Shown piece after piece: positions 9,224-21,652 of a stretch of DNA of 64,000 nucleotides. The stretch's first letter is position 1; each line of letters begins with the position of its first letter. The stretch is from Hymenoscyphus infarciens. Lineage: Eukaryota > Ascomycota > Leotiomycetes > Helotiales > Helotiaceae. A program made the position numbers and the translations under genes. The stretch lies in NCBI GenBank assembly GCA_001414345.1, contig LLCB01000068.1, positions 1-64,000 of the forward strand, read 5' to 3'. The notes beneath the pieces were generated by a model. The model was not told the origin of the DNA, did no database searches, and saw only the letters and a program-made list of their open reading frames with translations.

Positions 9224-12200
9224 ATGACGAGTCTTAAAAGATCACTGGCTTCAGACCCATACGCCTCGAATATCTCAAGTAAAGTCTACGTCCGATCTAC
9301 CAAAGCCGGCAAAGTCCAAAAGATCGTTCGCGAATTGTATTTGCGACAAGATATTCCGTGCTCGTCCAAGCTATGTACCGCGTGTTTGAAGAATGCCCCT
9401 AGAGACGCGAGTGGAGTTTGTATGTCCTCCCACTCCTCATTATTAGATTGGGAGGAAGAAATTAATGTATTGGCATTGTAGTAGCGCCATTCGTCCTCTC
9501 CGCGAAGCCTGCGGGCACGAAGAAATACACACAAGGACACTACCTTGTCCCCGACACCAACGCCCTCCTCAACGCGCTCGACCTCTTCGAACAGAAATCT
9601 GCCTTTTACGATGTCATTATCCTGCAAACCGTCCTGGAGGAGCTGCGCAATCGATCGATACCGCTTTATAATCGCCTCGTCGGGTTGACGAAGAGTGAGG
9701 AGAAGAGATTTCATGTCTTCTTCAATGATTTCAGGCTAGAGACTTATGTTACGAGGGGGGCGGGGGAGAGTATCAATGATCGGAATGATCGCGCGGTTAG
9801 GAGGGCCGTGAAGTGGTATGCGGAGCATCTTGCGCTGGCTGTGAAGGCTGCGGGGGGGAAGCCGAATCAGGTCCCCGCGGTGGTGATGTTGAGTGATGAT
9901 AGGGAGAATTTGAAGAAGGCGAAGAAGGATGGGATCGATTCTTGTTCGCTCAGGGAGTATGTGGGTGGATTGGAGAATGCGGAACATTTGCTGGATATGA
10001 TTTCTGTGGTTAAGGAAGGGAGAGAGGTTAAGGACGCGAAACTGGCCCAGAAGGTTCACAAGGATTATCTCTCGGTGTCGAAGATGATGACGGGGGTCAA
10101 GAATGGGACTTTGCATCAGGGGATTTTCAACGTTACGCCGTATAACTACTTGGTGGGCTCGATAAAGGTTCCTGCTTTCGATAAACCCCTCATGATTTTG
10201 GGGAGGGAGAGTATGAACAGAGCTGTACACGGAGACGTGGTTGTCGTGGAGGTTTTACCAAAGGACCAATGGAAGGAGGCTTCAACCAAGATCATCGAAG
10301 AGGAGAATCTCAACAAGGATGAGAATGCGGACGCGGAAGATGGAGAAGCTGTGGCTACGGAAAGAGAGCAAAGAGCGCTACAGGAGGAAGTCAAGAGAGT
10401 TCACAGCAAAACCGCCGAGGGCCGAGCGCAACCTACAGCAAGAGTAGTTGGGGTTATAAAGCGAAATTGGAGACAGTGTGTTGGGCATATTGAAGAATCA
10501 TCTGTCAGCAAGTCCGGAAAGCTACAGATGGTGTTCTTGATTCCCATGGACAAGAAGATACCCAAAATTCGTGTCAGAACAAGACAAGCAGCAGAGATTG
10601 TTGGGAAGCGCGTTTTGGTCACTATCGATTCGTGGGATGTAGAGTCTCGATATCCTGTGGGCCATTTTGTCCGGTCGCTTGGTGATGTGGAAAACAAAGC
10701 TGCGGAGACCGAGGCCTTACTCCTGGAGTATGATGTTCAATATCGGCCATTTCCGAAAGCGGTTCTCGATTGTCTACCGAAGGAAGGTCATGACTGGATA
10801 GTACCACCAAGTACCGATGACCCTGGATGGAAAGATAGGAGAGATCTTCGACATCTTCAAATATGCAGTATTGATCCTATCGGATGCCAGGATATTGATG
10901 ACGCCTTACACGCTCGCCCATTACCGAATGGCAACTACGAGGTCGGTGTTCATATTGCAGATGTGTCACATTTCGTCAAACCAAATAACGCAATGGATGC
11001 AGAGGCCAGTATACGAGGAACAACTGTTTACCTGGTTGACAAGCGTATAGATATGTTGCCAATGCTCCTTGGTACAGATCTCTGCTCTCTGAAACCATAC
11101 GTTGAGCGCTATGCATTTTCAGCTATTTGGGAAATCACCCCTGATGCTGAGATTGTGAAGTCCGACTTCACCAAATCGGTCATCAAATCGAGAGAGGCGT
11201 TCAGTTACGAGCAAGCCCAACTCCGCGTGGACGATCAATCACAACAGGATGAGCTTACCCTTGCTATGCGGACATTACTTGTGCTATCGAGGAAGTTCAA
11301 ACAAAAGCGTATGGATGCCGGAGCTTTGAGTCTTTCTTCTCCAGAAGTCAGAGTAGAGATGGAATCCGAGACTTCGGATCCCATCGATGTCAAGACGAAA
11401 AAGCATCTCGATACCATGTCGTTGGTCGAAGAGTTCATGTTGTTAGCCAATACCAGTGTAGCCGCCAAAATCTACTCTGCATTCCCCCAAACGGCAATGC
11501 TCCGTCGCCACGGTGCTCCGCCAAAGACGAATTTCGAAGAGCTCGCCCTCCAATTAAAGACCAAACGTGGGCTCGAATTAAGCGTAGATTCCTCCAAAGC
11601 CCTCGCCGACTCATTAGACACATGTGTCGACCCCAACGAACCCTTCTTCAACACCCTCGTCCGAATCATGGCAACAAGATGCATGATGGCAGCCGAATAT
11701 TTCTGCTCCGGCAGCCAAGCCTACCCCGAATTCCGCCATTACGGTCTAGCATCGGAGATCTACACCCATTTCACCTCTCCCATCCGTCGGTACGCCGATC
11801 TAGTCGCCCATCGTCAACTGGCCGCTGCCATAGACTACGAACCCATCCACGCGGCCGTGCGCTCAAAGGGAAAACTCGAGGCAGTTTGCAAGAATATCAA
11901 CATCCGCCATCGCAACGCACAACTCGCTGGTCGCGCTTCTATTGAATATTACGTCGGACAAGCGCTCAAGGGCCGAATTGTTGAAGAGGAGGGCTTCGTC
12001 ATGAAGGTTTTTAGCAATGGGTTTGTGGTTTTTGTGCCCAGGTTTGGGATTGAGAGTTTGATCCGGTTGAGGGATCTTGCGGATCCGGAACCGGAGGGGG
12101 TCTTTGATGCCGAGGAGTACGTGCTTGAGACTAAGGGGAGTAGGGAGATCAAGGTTGAGCTTTTCGCGAAGGTTGTTGTTAGGATTAGTGATGTGCTGGA

Positions 12201-12264
12201 GGAGAAGACGGGGAAGAGGGTTGTGAGAAGTGAGTTTGTTAAGAGTGGGGGGAAGGAGGAGTGA
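9224..12264 (+). CDS. DIS3: Exosome exoribonuclease/endonuclease Dis3 (Rrp44)
   Basis: Catalytic subunit of the nuclear and cytoplasmic RNA exosome, which degrades and trims RNA 3'-5'. Exons 9224-9419 and 9482-12264 give about 992 aa, the family's usual length. The intron starts GTATGT and ends in a tandem TAGTAG, so a one-residue-shorter form (acceptor 9484) is possible. Features in order: an N-terminal cysteine motif (LRQDIPCSSKLCTAC) that contacts the PIN domain; a PIN endonuclease domain beginning YLVPDTNALLNALDLFE; OB-fold cold-shock domains; the RNB catalytic block CSIDPIGCQDIDDALH near residue 530, with its four acidic metal ligands intact; HFTSPIRRYADLVAHRQL near 700-720; and a C-terminal S1 domain. 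No defect is seen. It is convergent with NUG1, with 503 bp between stops. Confidence 0.97.
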
Positions 12265-12767
12265 GTGGGTGTCTTCATGAGGAGAGGGGTGGGTGTTAGG
12301 TGTGTATGTTGATGTAACCTTGCTATCGAAAGTTTCAAGAGGGCTTCATGGATTTTTGCTCTTCTCGGGATGTTGCGATACACCCACCACCCACCTAGGT
12401 AGCGAGAGGGGAGAAAATACGAATCGGAATTATTTCAGGGATTACTTCTAGTTCCCAAAGACCCGTAGACTTTCATAGGTTAAGATAGAAGAGGCAACTC
12501 GTAGATCTTCAAAGTTAATGAGTTTCAGAGTACGAAGTGGAGAGTTACTGAGATTCGATATTGATAGAGAAGGACAAGGCATATCGCAAAGCAATATTAC
12601 TTTTATTGGCTAGTTTGCAATTTTCAATTTCTTCAATTATCAACTCGAACTTTTTTTTATACCTCCTACACCCTCGAAAATGTAGACTTTTCCCAAGAAA
12701 CGCCAAAACGCCCTTCATGCCCAAAAAATATTGAAAATTCCATAGCTAAGCAAAGCCAAACAGGAAA
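12265..12767. other. Convergent intergenic 3' region (DIS3/NUG1)
   Basis: Noncoding DNA between two convergent stop codons, AT-richer towards 12600-12770. It should hold both 3' UTRs. Confidence 0.5.
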
Positions 12768-14424
12768 TTACTCTTGCATAGTATCATCATCAACAACCTC
12801 GTGTTTTCCATCGCCCCAAAGACCTTCAAGCTTAAACTCCGCAGCCCATTCGGTGACGATTTCCTTCTGGTCACCAACGACAGCTACACCCTTTGCGTCA
12901 ACAGCATTGGCAGAGTCAATAACAGTGAGAACTGGTGCATCCATCCAGCCCTGGATGCGACCATCTCGCCAATCCGTGATGACCGTCGTAGCTGCACTAG
13001 CGATATTTGGGACTCCTCCCTTTCCAAGGCGTCCACGTTTACGGGCTACTTGAACGAGGAAATCGGTCGTGGGGTCTCCGTTGGTTTTTAATAGAGGTGG
13101 AAGACCGTAGACATCCATGAGTTTCGTGACCATACCCGCGGAAGCGGAGAGACGTTTGAGAAGGAGGGTGACGGCTGGAACTGGGTCTTCGATTTGTTTT
13201 GGTGGGATGGCGTTGAGGAGGACGAGTCGGGCTTGTTCTTCGATTTTGCTGGCTTTGGTGGACGAGGCGTCTAAGGATGAGGGGAAGACGATACCGGGTG
13301 AGTCGAGGAGCTTGAGTTTACTGTCTATCTTTACTTCTCGGAGGGCTGTGGTGACTCCTGCTTCTGCTCCGACAGGGCAAGCTGCTCCGGCACCACCAAG
13401 ACGAGATGTCAAGGCGTTGATGACTGAGGATTTTCCGACATTAGGATATCCAATGACACCAACTGAAATTGCACGCTTGAGTTGTTTGGCAGCGGCATAT
13501 GATTTCAATGCCTTGAAAAGAGTTTGTGATGTGCTTTGTACGGTAAGTTGCTTGTGGTTGAAGGTGTGTGCATTTGGCGCTGGGCCTGATGCTCGGAGAG
13601 GGAGAGTAGGGAAGTAGCGACGGAGGTGAAGGAGCCAGGCCTTGAGGACTGGGGCGGGAATGAGATCGATTTTGTTCAAGATGAGGATAAGTCGCTTTCC
13701 ACCACTTGCTGCGGCCATGACCATCCGTTCAACTTCTTTTGATCTTGTCCCTTCGGGGTCGCGAGCGTCGAGAACGTAGAGGACTACATCGGCTTGATCC
13801 ACAACTTGTTTAAAGACCTTGTCGAATGCCTTTCGTGATCCATCTTTCCGTGTTGGGAGTGTTGACGTCTCGATTCCATCTCCCTCTGGCTCAGACTCGG
13901 AATCGTCATCTTCGTCCATTTCGTCCCCGCTCTCGAGTTCCTCCTCATATTCTGCAGCAGCAGCGCGAGCGCTCGCAAGAAGCGCGGCCATGGGATTCGC
14001 ATCCTCGTCCATATCATCATCCATTTCCACCTCCATACCCTCATCATCCTCCGCATCCACACCCTCCATTCCCTCTTCTACCTCCTTCTCCACCGACGCT
14101 CCAGTCTTGGTAGCTTTCGCATCTGCTCTTCTCTTGGTAGCATCTTCAGCTTTCCTCCTTCTTCCCTCCTCAATCTCTGCCAAGATCTTATCTTTATATG
14201 GGAACAGGTTTGGAATTCCAGGATCCTTCTTGAGTTTTGATCGCCATTCTGGATTCGATTTCGCGAGCTTGCGGGCCTTTTTTTGTTTTGCGGAAGAGGC
14301 TTTGACGATTTTATTGCGTAGGCGTACGGGTACGCGCTTACTTTTTGGTTCTGATTTGTTAATTAGTATGCATTCAATGCGTTGGGTACCCATTATACAT
14401 ACTTCCAGGCTTATTTCCGGCCAT
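12768..14424 (-). CDS. NUG1: Nucleolar GTPase Nug1, 60S ribosome biogenesis
   Basis: Circularly permuted GTPase that acts on pre-60S particles in nucleolus and nucleoplasm. The obvious ORF starts at 14393, but its first residues (MGTQRIECILINKSE) read through an intron. The better model uses ATG 14424, exon 14403-14424 (MAGNKPG), a 52-nt intron 14351-14402 (GTATGT, branch ACTAAT, acceptor CAG) and exon 12768-14350, giving 534 aa that begins MAGNKPGKPKSKRVPVRLRN, the usual basic GNL3-type N-terminus. The permuted order is visible: G4 NKID near residue 232, then G1 GYPNVGKSS near 308, then G3 DSPGI near 356. A strongly acidic stretch lies at about 100-165. It is divergent from the HAD phosphatase gene. 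Confidence 0.95.
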
Positions 14425-14967
14425 TTTGTGAATTGTCGTGGGATGAATGTGGGCGGGGATGGCTGCTGGAAAATGTTATCGCGATCTTTTTTTCGTATCT
14501 ATCTCTGGATTAGCTCAGCATCGACAAGGGTACTGTGGCTGAAATGTCCCGCGCCGCGCTAGATTTACACGTGACCCTCTTCACCCGACCCAGCTGGAGG
14601 CTTCCATTGGAGCCCAAAGCAATCCACTCCGCCTCTCGCCGGGGGTCATAAGTACTGAAGAACCTTGCCCAAACATTTCCGAGAGCTTATGTCCTTCTTA
14701 CTCTGCCTACTCTTTAACCTCCAAAACTCTTTTCAAATTCCGAGACATTCGCATTCATAATTCCAATCTAGACAGAATTTGCCACATCTAGAATCCAAAA
14801 AGTTTTGTTGCACATCGCACTCAAAATTTGGACTACCCTTTACCCCCACCAAAGAATTGGACACAACATCCCCTCCACTTACTCATTTCGGACACAACAA
14901 CCTGCATTTTACAGCCTTGTGCCTCTGAAATCATATTTCCCACCACAAAAAGATTAAATCTTTCAAA
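14425..14967. promoter_or_regulatory. Shared divergent promoter (NUG1 / HAD phosphatase)
   Basis: 543 bp separate two divergent start codons. A CACGTG E-box-like hexamer lies at about 14568-14573, and CT-rich sequence near 14700-14770 precedes the phosphatase start. No TATA box can be assigned. Confidence 0.45.
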
Positions 14968-15928
14968 ATGGGTTCTCAAAGTCCAACATTCTCTCTTCCG
15001 CCTCAGAAAGTGGCCTTTGATGGGCTGTTATTTGATATGGATGGGACAATTATCGACTCAACCGCCGCCGTTGAGAAGCACTGGGAAGCGTAGGTCGTAC
15101 CATTATTATTTACGAAGTCTCGGGGTCTAATTATGTTTTTTCTAGGATTGGTGGCGAATTAGGAGTTGATCCCCAAGTTATTCTTGAGACTTCTCATGGT
15201 CGAAGGAGTATAGATGTTTTGAAATTGCTTAGCCCTGAAAAGGCGAATTGGGAATGTAGGTTATCTCGGATCTAACCCTTTTTTACTCTCTTGTTCCTTC
15301 TTCTGGAGTTTGAGTAGGAAGGTTGGGGATTTTTACAATTTTTCTTCGAATTTGCTCGTCTTCGGCTGTTCCGGGGTTGAGACGAGTTTTCATCGTGGAT
15401 CGAGTCACACTAATTAGCTGCTGACTCCCCTTTTATCCAGATATCAAGCATATGGAAGGACTCTTGCCCAAACTGCACGGGGACGATGCCACTGAGATTC
15501 CTGGCGCTAGATCACTCTTGGACTCCATCACTTCCACCAAAGCTCCTTGGGCTATCGTTACTTCTGGAACGACTCCTCTGGTGACCGGGTGGCTAGGTGT
15601 TCTGAAACTTCCATTCCCGGAACATCTAGTCGTTGCAGAAGATGTTCAGAATGGCAAGCCAGACCCAACATGTTATGAAATGGGACGCGATAAATTGGGG
15701 TTGAAGCATGGCGATGACATTCTGGTCCTCGAAGACTCACCTGCTGGTATTCAAGCTGGCAAGGCAGCAGGATGCAAGGTTATAGGAGTCGTCACCTCGC
15801 ATACTGTTGAGAAAATCATTGCTGCAGAGCCAGACTGGATTGTGAAGGATTTGAAGAGTGTGAGGATGGTTGGGTTTGAGAGTGGAAAGGCTACACTGGA
15901 AATCTCGGATGCTCTTGACCTCAAGTGA
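14968..15928 (+). CDS. HAD-family phosphatase, glycerol-3-phosphatase/2-deoxyglucose-6-phosphatase type
   Basis: Three exons (14968-15089, 15146-15255, 15441-15928) give 239 aa. Donors are GTAGGT in both introns (56 and 185 nt), and codon phases join cleanly (GC/G, T/AT). HAD motif I FDMDGTIIDS sits at residues 22-31, with nucleophile D23 and acid D25. Motif II is IVTSGTTP, the motif III Lys is in NGKPDPTCYE, and motif IV is VLEDSPAGIQAG. Length and motifs fit the yeast Gpp1/Gpp2/Dog1 group, which dephosphorylates small sugar or polyol phosphates such as glycerol-3-phosphate in osmotic adjustment. Sequence alone does not decide the substrate. Confidence 0.88.
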
Positions 15929-17773
15929 TCTGTCAGTTGGGTATGATTCCGGTCTTCGATTATGCTGGTTCCCGTGGGAAAAGTGTTTGGGTGACCACGG
16001 TGAACCAGGGAACTGGTGAATAACGTCTCTTGAGACGGCCTTTACGCCATCAGAACTGCAGATGGTGCATTGCATTGCAGTGTGACGATGGATTTAACTC
16101 TGATCGAACCGATCTTTGCACTTGCATAGGCTTGAGATGCATCTCATGCAGGAAGCAGTTAGTTTCTCGTATCCTCCGTCCTCGTACTAGAACACTAGAT
16201 CTTGTCATATGTTGCACGTAGAATACAAACAATACCAACGACCAATGATGTGATGGGGTAAAAAAAAATGCAATTCAATATGATATCAACTAGCGCCATT
16301 TTTGCACAATAGCAGGTAGGTGGTGAATGATGTTGGGTGGTGCGGTATTTACTTATTTACTCGCGCCAAATTAGAGCGGTGGTGTCTTGGCGCTCTCCAC
16401 GTCAGCAAATTGGCAAATTGAGGCGACGCATCTCAACCAAATTTGCGGGCCCTCGACACATCGATTTAGATCTGTGTGCTATGAGATATCAACAACCCGA
16501 CCAAGCAACCACCACCACCTGCCTCTACCACTCAATAAAAGGAGCTCCTATCGTTGCCATCCAAAGGAGGCCTTGCCTTTGTCGCAACATCGTGCCTTTC
16601 CGATCGTGGTATGTCAAGGCTGCCGATTTCCTCAGATTGCCTTTTTCAGCCTCTCTCAGACCTCATGTCAAATTGAGATCGTACTGTACTAATGCCAAGA
16701 ATAGTTTTTGGTGTTGTTGAACCATCTCGCACCTCGACCGAACGCACCAAGTCTGGAACATCAGTCGATTTCTCCATCAGGCGACCTGACGACGGCAACT
16801 CGACCTTCATCACCGGTTCAGAGAAAGTCGCGGTCGTAGTCGCGGCCGCAAAGGCGGGCGGTCTCCTGAACCGTTCGCCCGTGACGTGAATAGAGCAGTT
16901 GGGGACATGGAGGTAAGAATTCCCCCTTTTTTCGTTGTTGTCGCCGCTACTGCTATGGGTGAATGGCTTCATCGCCTTCCCCTCGACCGATATTTTGTCT
17001 CTGCGTTGCTCTGCGTCTTCCAATCCCATTTTTTGCTGCGACGAAGGGTCACGAGGTGGACGATGTCACGGCGGCAGAAGTATTTAATTGCTCTCTTGGG
17101 TGCCAAATACTCGGGCTCATGGACCAACACCACACCTCCTATCAATTTCTTGCATTTCCGTGTTTCAAGCGAGAGCGTGGTCAGAAGCAAAATGGTCGTC
17201 GTAGCCTTCTTCCGCCGACGAGGGAGCATCGCCAATCCCTTCGAACGTTGGACTTGTACCACCTCGTAATTCCAGATTCGAAATGAATCGCCCCGACCCG
17301 ACGAGACAGGACCAGTCGTTGTGGTTAGACTCGGCGTCACATTGTCGCTGCCAGTGCAGAACCGTGTTTGCTGTTCGCTTCCCAAGCTTGCTTTATATAC
17401 CTTCTCTTGTCTGGGAAGCCACCAACGACTCTCCAATTACACCGGGTCATTTCAAGTGCCGCCTGCGACTCGCCGTCCGACACCAAGATTGACATCACAA
17501 CCCTCCCGCTGCCTAGTTTTCAGTTTTTCTCGCCAGCCGAGTCAATCTGACGACGGCCGATGGCAAACGGATTGAATAATCTCACCTTCCGTTATAGGGT
17601 TGGTGTTGTCTTGAACGTTTGGCGAGGGCATATCTTTGGATCACCTCCGGCACCGGCACTATTCTCAACTCTTACTCCCACCCCGAGTGAAGCCGCGCAA
17701 AGCTGCGTAAACACTTCTTTACCTTTACATATCAAACTCATGTTTTCGCAATTATCCCTATACCTCAAGCAGA
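15929..17773. other. Intergenic and leader region upstream of GTR2
   Basis: Many short, mutually overlapping ORFs are present but none is recognisable. The stretch 16330-17560 is GC-richer than the surrounding intergenic DNA, with an unusual density of CG dinucleotides and no repeats. I see no gene. Confidence 0.4.
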
Positions 17774-19053
17774 ATGTCCCTTCTCCACTCCGGTCGTCGG
17801 AGGACCAAGTTAGATCGTTCATATAGCGGTCCTCCTCGTCAAGGCCCAGTTCGCCATATAAGTCCAGCTTCGCTAAATCTAGAACGTGTCCATGAACAGA
17901 ATCGACTCAATATCCAAAAGAAGGATGGCGCAAAAGCTCCCGATCAAGCCCCAGGCCCAGCTGCCAAAGGCAAGCCAAGATTGTTGTTAATGGGCCAGCG
18001 AAGGTAAGCTTCCCCACCTTTCCATTGGTGCATTATGCTAACAAATAGTAGAAGCGGAAAGTCCTCAATTTCGAGTGTGGTATTTCACAAGATGCCTCCG
18101 AATGAGACTTTGTTCCTCGAATCAACGGCTAGGATTCAAAAGGATTCAATGCAGTAAGCGGTCAATTGTGATTTCATTGAGCAGGTCTAACCATTCTTAG
18201 CTCGTTCATGGACTTTCAAGTTTGGGACTTTCCAGGACAGGTTGACTTTATGGACCCTTCTTTCGACCTCGATGCGATTTTCGGAGAGATTGGAGCACTC
18301 ATCTGGGTCATTGATGCACAAGACGACTATCTCGAGGCTATAAACCGGCTCAACAGCACCATTTTGAACCTTCAGCCTAGTTATTCAAACGTCAATGTCG
18401 AAGTCTTCATACACAAAGTCGATGGTTTATCCGATGACTATAAACTTGATATCCAAAGAGACATCATGCAGCGTATTCAAGACGAGCTCTCCGACCACGG
18501 AGTCGAGAATGCGCCTATCAACTTCCACCTTACCTCAATTTACAACCACTCTATATTTGAAGCTTTCAGCAAAGTCATACAGAAGCTGATTCCCCACTTG
18601 CCAACGCTTGAAGCTCTACTCAACGATCTATGCCGCGCTTGTCGATTCGAGAAGGCTTACCTCTTCGACGTCCTCTCTAAAATCTATATCGCCACCGACT
18701 CCTCGCCCGTTGACATGCCATCATACGAAATCTGCAGCGATTATATCGATGTCATTGTAGACGTATCCGAAATCTACGGCTGGGAGCGACCAAAAGAATA
18801 TATAGAACTATTGGAAGGACCACCGTGGAACAAGAAGCTAGAAGACCAGACGGCCTGCAAGGACGCGGAGAGTGCGATTGTTCTTACGGATGGGAAGAGA
18901 CCAATCATGCTTAGGGAGGTTAATAAATACTTGGCGTTGGTGGCTATCATGTGCGAGGGTAGTTATGAAAAGATGCCGAGTGTTACTATGAATGTGGAGG
19001 GAACGGTTAAGGGGTTGAGCGAGGTGTTTGAGATTACGAAACAAAGAAAATGA
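17774..19053 (+). CDS. GTR2: Rag-type GTPase Gtr2 (RagC/D), TORC1 amino-acid signalling
   Basis: Gtr2 pairs with Gtr1 at the vacuole in the EGO complex to signal amino acids to TORC1. Exons 17774-18003, 18052-18153 and 18201-19053 give 394 aa. The first acceptor is a tandem TAGTAG; using the second (18051) yields the conserved P-loop [20 protein letters not shown] near residues 71-90. G3 appears as [10 protein letters not shown] and G4 as [41 protein letters not shown] and [18 protein letters not shown] are hallmark Rag C-terminal roadblock-side sequences. There is an N-terminal ~65-residue basic/Ser extension before the G domain that yeast Gtr2 lacks, which is common in filamentous fungi. 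No defects were seen. Confidence 0.95.
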
Positions 19054-19447
19054 TTATGGGATGGGATGGGTGGGTAGCTGGGCCTACTTTGGAGGATCTG
19101 GTCCTTTGGGACTGGTATCTCACTCTGAATTCGGCATGCCTATCGACTAAAAGTTTTTCTTTGCGGAACGAGAGACTTGTGGGTTGTCGATAATTTCTGT
19201 AACATTACTTTCTCCTAAATCAATGATTTCCTTCTCGTTCTCGAAACTTATTGCGACCTTCCACTCTTATGCTGATCCCATGCTTCGCCCCCAAATCTCT
19301 CAATAATCAATACTCATCCTCATTAAATCCAATGGGGTCGTTATCGTCTGGAAGAAACCAGAGTTGCTGTTCATCCAATCGGGTTTATCCCATCCCTACT
19401 GGTACTCGCACCAAATTAAGGCATGCAACTCCTCTCCCTTCCTCTTT
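19054..19447. other. Intergenic 3' region between GTR2 and the convergent secreted-protein gene
   Basis: About 390 bp of noncoding sequence between converging stops; nothing recognised. Confidence 0.4.
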
Positions 19448-20256
19448 CTAATAACCGAAACAATGGAAACTCCTCACGCCATTATGGTAATATCCTTGAG
19501 AATCCTGTACATCACTTGGAACCTCCGCACAGTCGCCTGTACAATCGGGAGATGTGTAGACGCAACATGCGCGTGTTGTTGCTGTGTTTACTAGCGAGTT
19601 TTGTTAGTATGGTCTCTCATTTTCTCCATCTTCACCGCTCCCCTTCTCTTCGGGAATGCCGCCACATCGCTCTCCCATCGTTTGCCCTGTTTTCTCTCTT
19701 CAGTTACTCTTCCCCCTACCCACTTCAAGAAAATGAGCGAGAAGAAAACAAACTCACCAGCCATACTTCCCCCATGCCCATACCAGAAAAACGGCATCCG
19801 ATAACAACTCGTGAAATTCGGGTATGGGTTCGGGCAGATATGGATACGACGGGTTGACATACGCTTTATAGAGGAGGCCTGTGTAGACGTCTAGGGTGTA
19901 GAATTGGGCGCTTAGGCTGGGGGTTTGGCGTTTCTGGGGTTGTGGTTAGCTGGGTAGAGAGAATGGTAGATTAGGGAGGGGGGCGTACGGTGAAGCTGTG
20001 GGTTGGGTGTTATAAGACTGAGCGATCCCGTTGTTAGTTAGTTAGCTTACGAAGAACAGGGGACGAGAAGGGGATATGAACTGGGAAAACAAACGCATTC
20101 TATTGTTTGGGCGTTGGTGGTTGTTATCCATGAACAGTCGTCTTGTGTGCAGTTGTCGAAGAAGTTTCCTGTGTGGTCGTCGTTGGGTTGATTCGAGGCG
20201 AGAGCGCGTGTGAGGAAGAAGAGAGATGTGAAGAGGAGGGGGGTTGAGTGATGCAT
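19448..20256 (-). CDS. Small cysteine-rich secreted protein, five exons
   Basis: No single ORF shows this gene. The ATG at 20256 opens a clear signal peptide (MHHSTPLLFTSLFFLTRALA) followed by GNFFDNCTQDDCSWITTTN. Splice signals suggest exons 20095-20256, 19989-20017, 19863-19916, 19758-19807 and 19448-19590, giving 145 aa. Introns use GTTTGT, GTACGC, GTATGT and GTGAGT donors; the first, second and fourth have CTAAC branch sites. The last exon reads ACCVYTSPDCTGDCAEVPSD and ends HCFGY. About nine cysteines in a short mature chain resemble apoplastic effector-like or surface proteins. The third intron (19808-19862) lacks a good branch site and is the weak joint; if it is wrong there is a frameshift. 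No family is recognised. Confidence 0.5.
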
Positions 20257-21652
20257 TCTTGTTTTCCTTTCCAAAAGTCGATGGGAGAGAGAACTGGGAA
20301 GAATCGGGGTTTGTTTGGGTGCATTGCTTCTGAGGTTTTGGAGGGTCTGGGTTGAGACTTGAGGTTTGTGTTGGGGTGACTTGGGGTTGATGAGAGGATA
20401 TGAGGAAGGAGCAACCAACCCACCTTGAATAGAGATCGGCATTTGATCTCTTCGCACAATCCTTCATTGACGCTTGTGCAGGACAAACTCGTATATTTCA
20501 ATGAATTATTCAAGATGCTTTCCACACTCCATTTCTCCATTTTCTTAAACCATATCGTTCACTATTATCCCAGAATATTTCAAGTAATAAACAGAAGGGC
20601 AACAGTGAGCAGTGTGCAAACTTCTCACGCTGTCGAAACAGTTGGGAATATCCAAGACCCTTGAAATATACCAGCTTGGTGATGGTGTGACAGTATGAGA
20701 TTGCCAGTTTCCTCGTTTCTGTTTCGGGAACCTTAAGAACAGGGAATTGTCACTCCATTTGAGGGGGTTGAAGACTCATATGTGGGAAAGATGAACTGAT
20801 GGTATTGATATCACTCTTTTCCCTTCATACTGGAGGCTCATGTGTACGAGAGGCGAAAGGTCGTGGTTTTAGTAACTTGGGATATTTTGAAAACTCCGCA
20901 AAGTCGTACAGAAGGGGCTGAAAAGCATTTTGCCCCATCAAAAATTGACGGGAATCACGGGATGAGGAAAGGTTTGCCAACTTAGACGTAACGCCTAATA
21001 AAACGATTATGTCTTTAGAGTAAGAGTATGGAAAACTTATATTTCACGAGAGCCGCAGTAATTTGAATCGAATTTTTGAATTGTTTTTGACTTTTATTAC
21101 ATAACCGCGACACAAACGACCACGATACAAAGGCGATGTGGAAAAACAATGCGAAAGCCAAGTATTATTCCCGTTCTTTTTGTGACACCACTCTACAAGC
21201 AATCCTATACGTAAAGTCTCGCGATATTTATGCGTTCACAGCTATCTGGAAATCTCCACTAAAGCATGAAAGTTAGGGAATACAGTGATGACGTCCTTCG
21301 TTGACGTAATTTCTGGTCGTATTGTTTGGCGAGTAGTTTGTTTTTTGAACACCAATTTCCCAAGCTGGCGCGAAGCTTTTGGCATGTGATGCGATGCGAT
21401 GAATCCACCTGGTGGAATGAATGTAGCCAGAGAGTCGTTGACGATAACTGAGGATGATGGGCGGTGAATTTTCGAGGTGATATCATTTTTTTTTGGATTT
21501 TTAGAATAAAGCTACTAAGAGGTTATTCTGGTATATGTTGATAAGTTGGCAAAGATTCTGGAATAATTTAAGCTTTTGTTCAGAGAATATCTGTATAACT
21601 GGACTTACAGATTCGATTCTCGAACTCGGCTAAAGAAAAGTGTGTCGCAAAT
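20257..21652. other. Intergenic region
   Basis: Includes the probable promoter of the secreted-protein gene (20257-20600). The rest, to 21650, has only short ORFs and is AT-rich near 21000-21120. Nothing recognised. Confidence 0.4.

Noticed and set aside
13117..14562. Long plus-strand ORFs opposite NUG1
   Set aside because: Mirror readings of the Glu/Asp-rich coding strand, which gives Ser-rich frames; no independent evidence.
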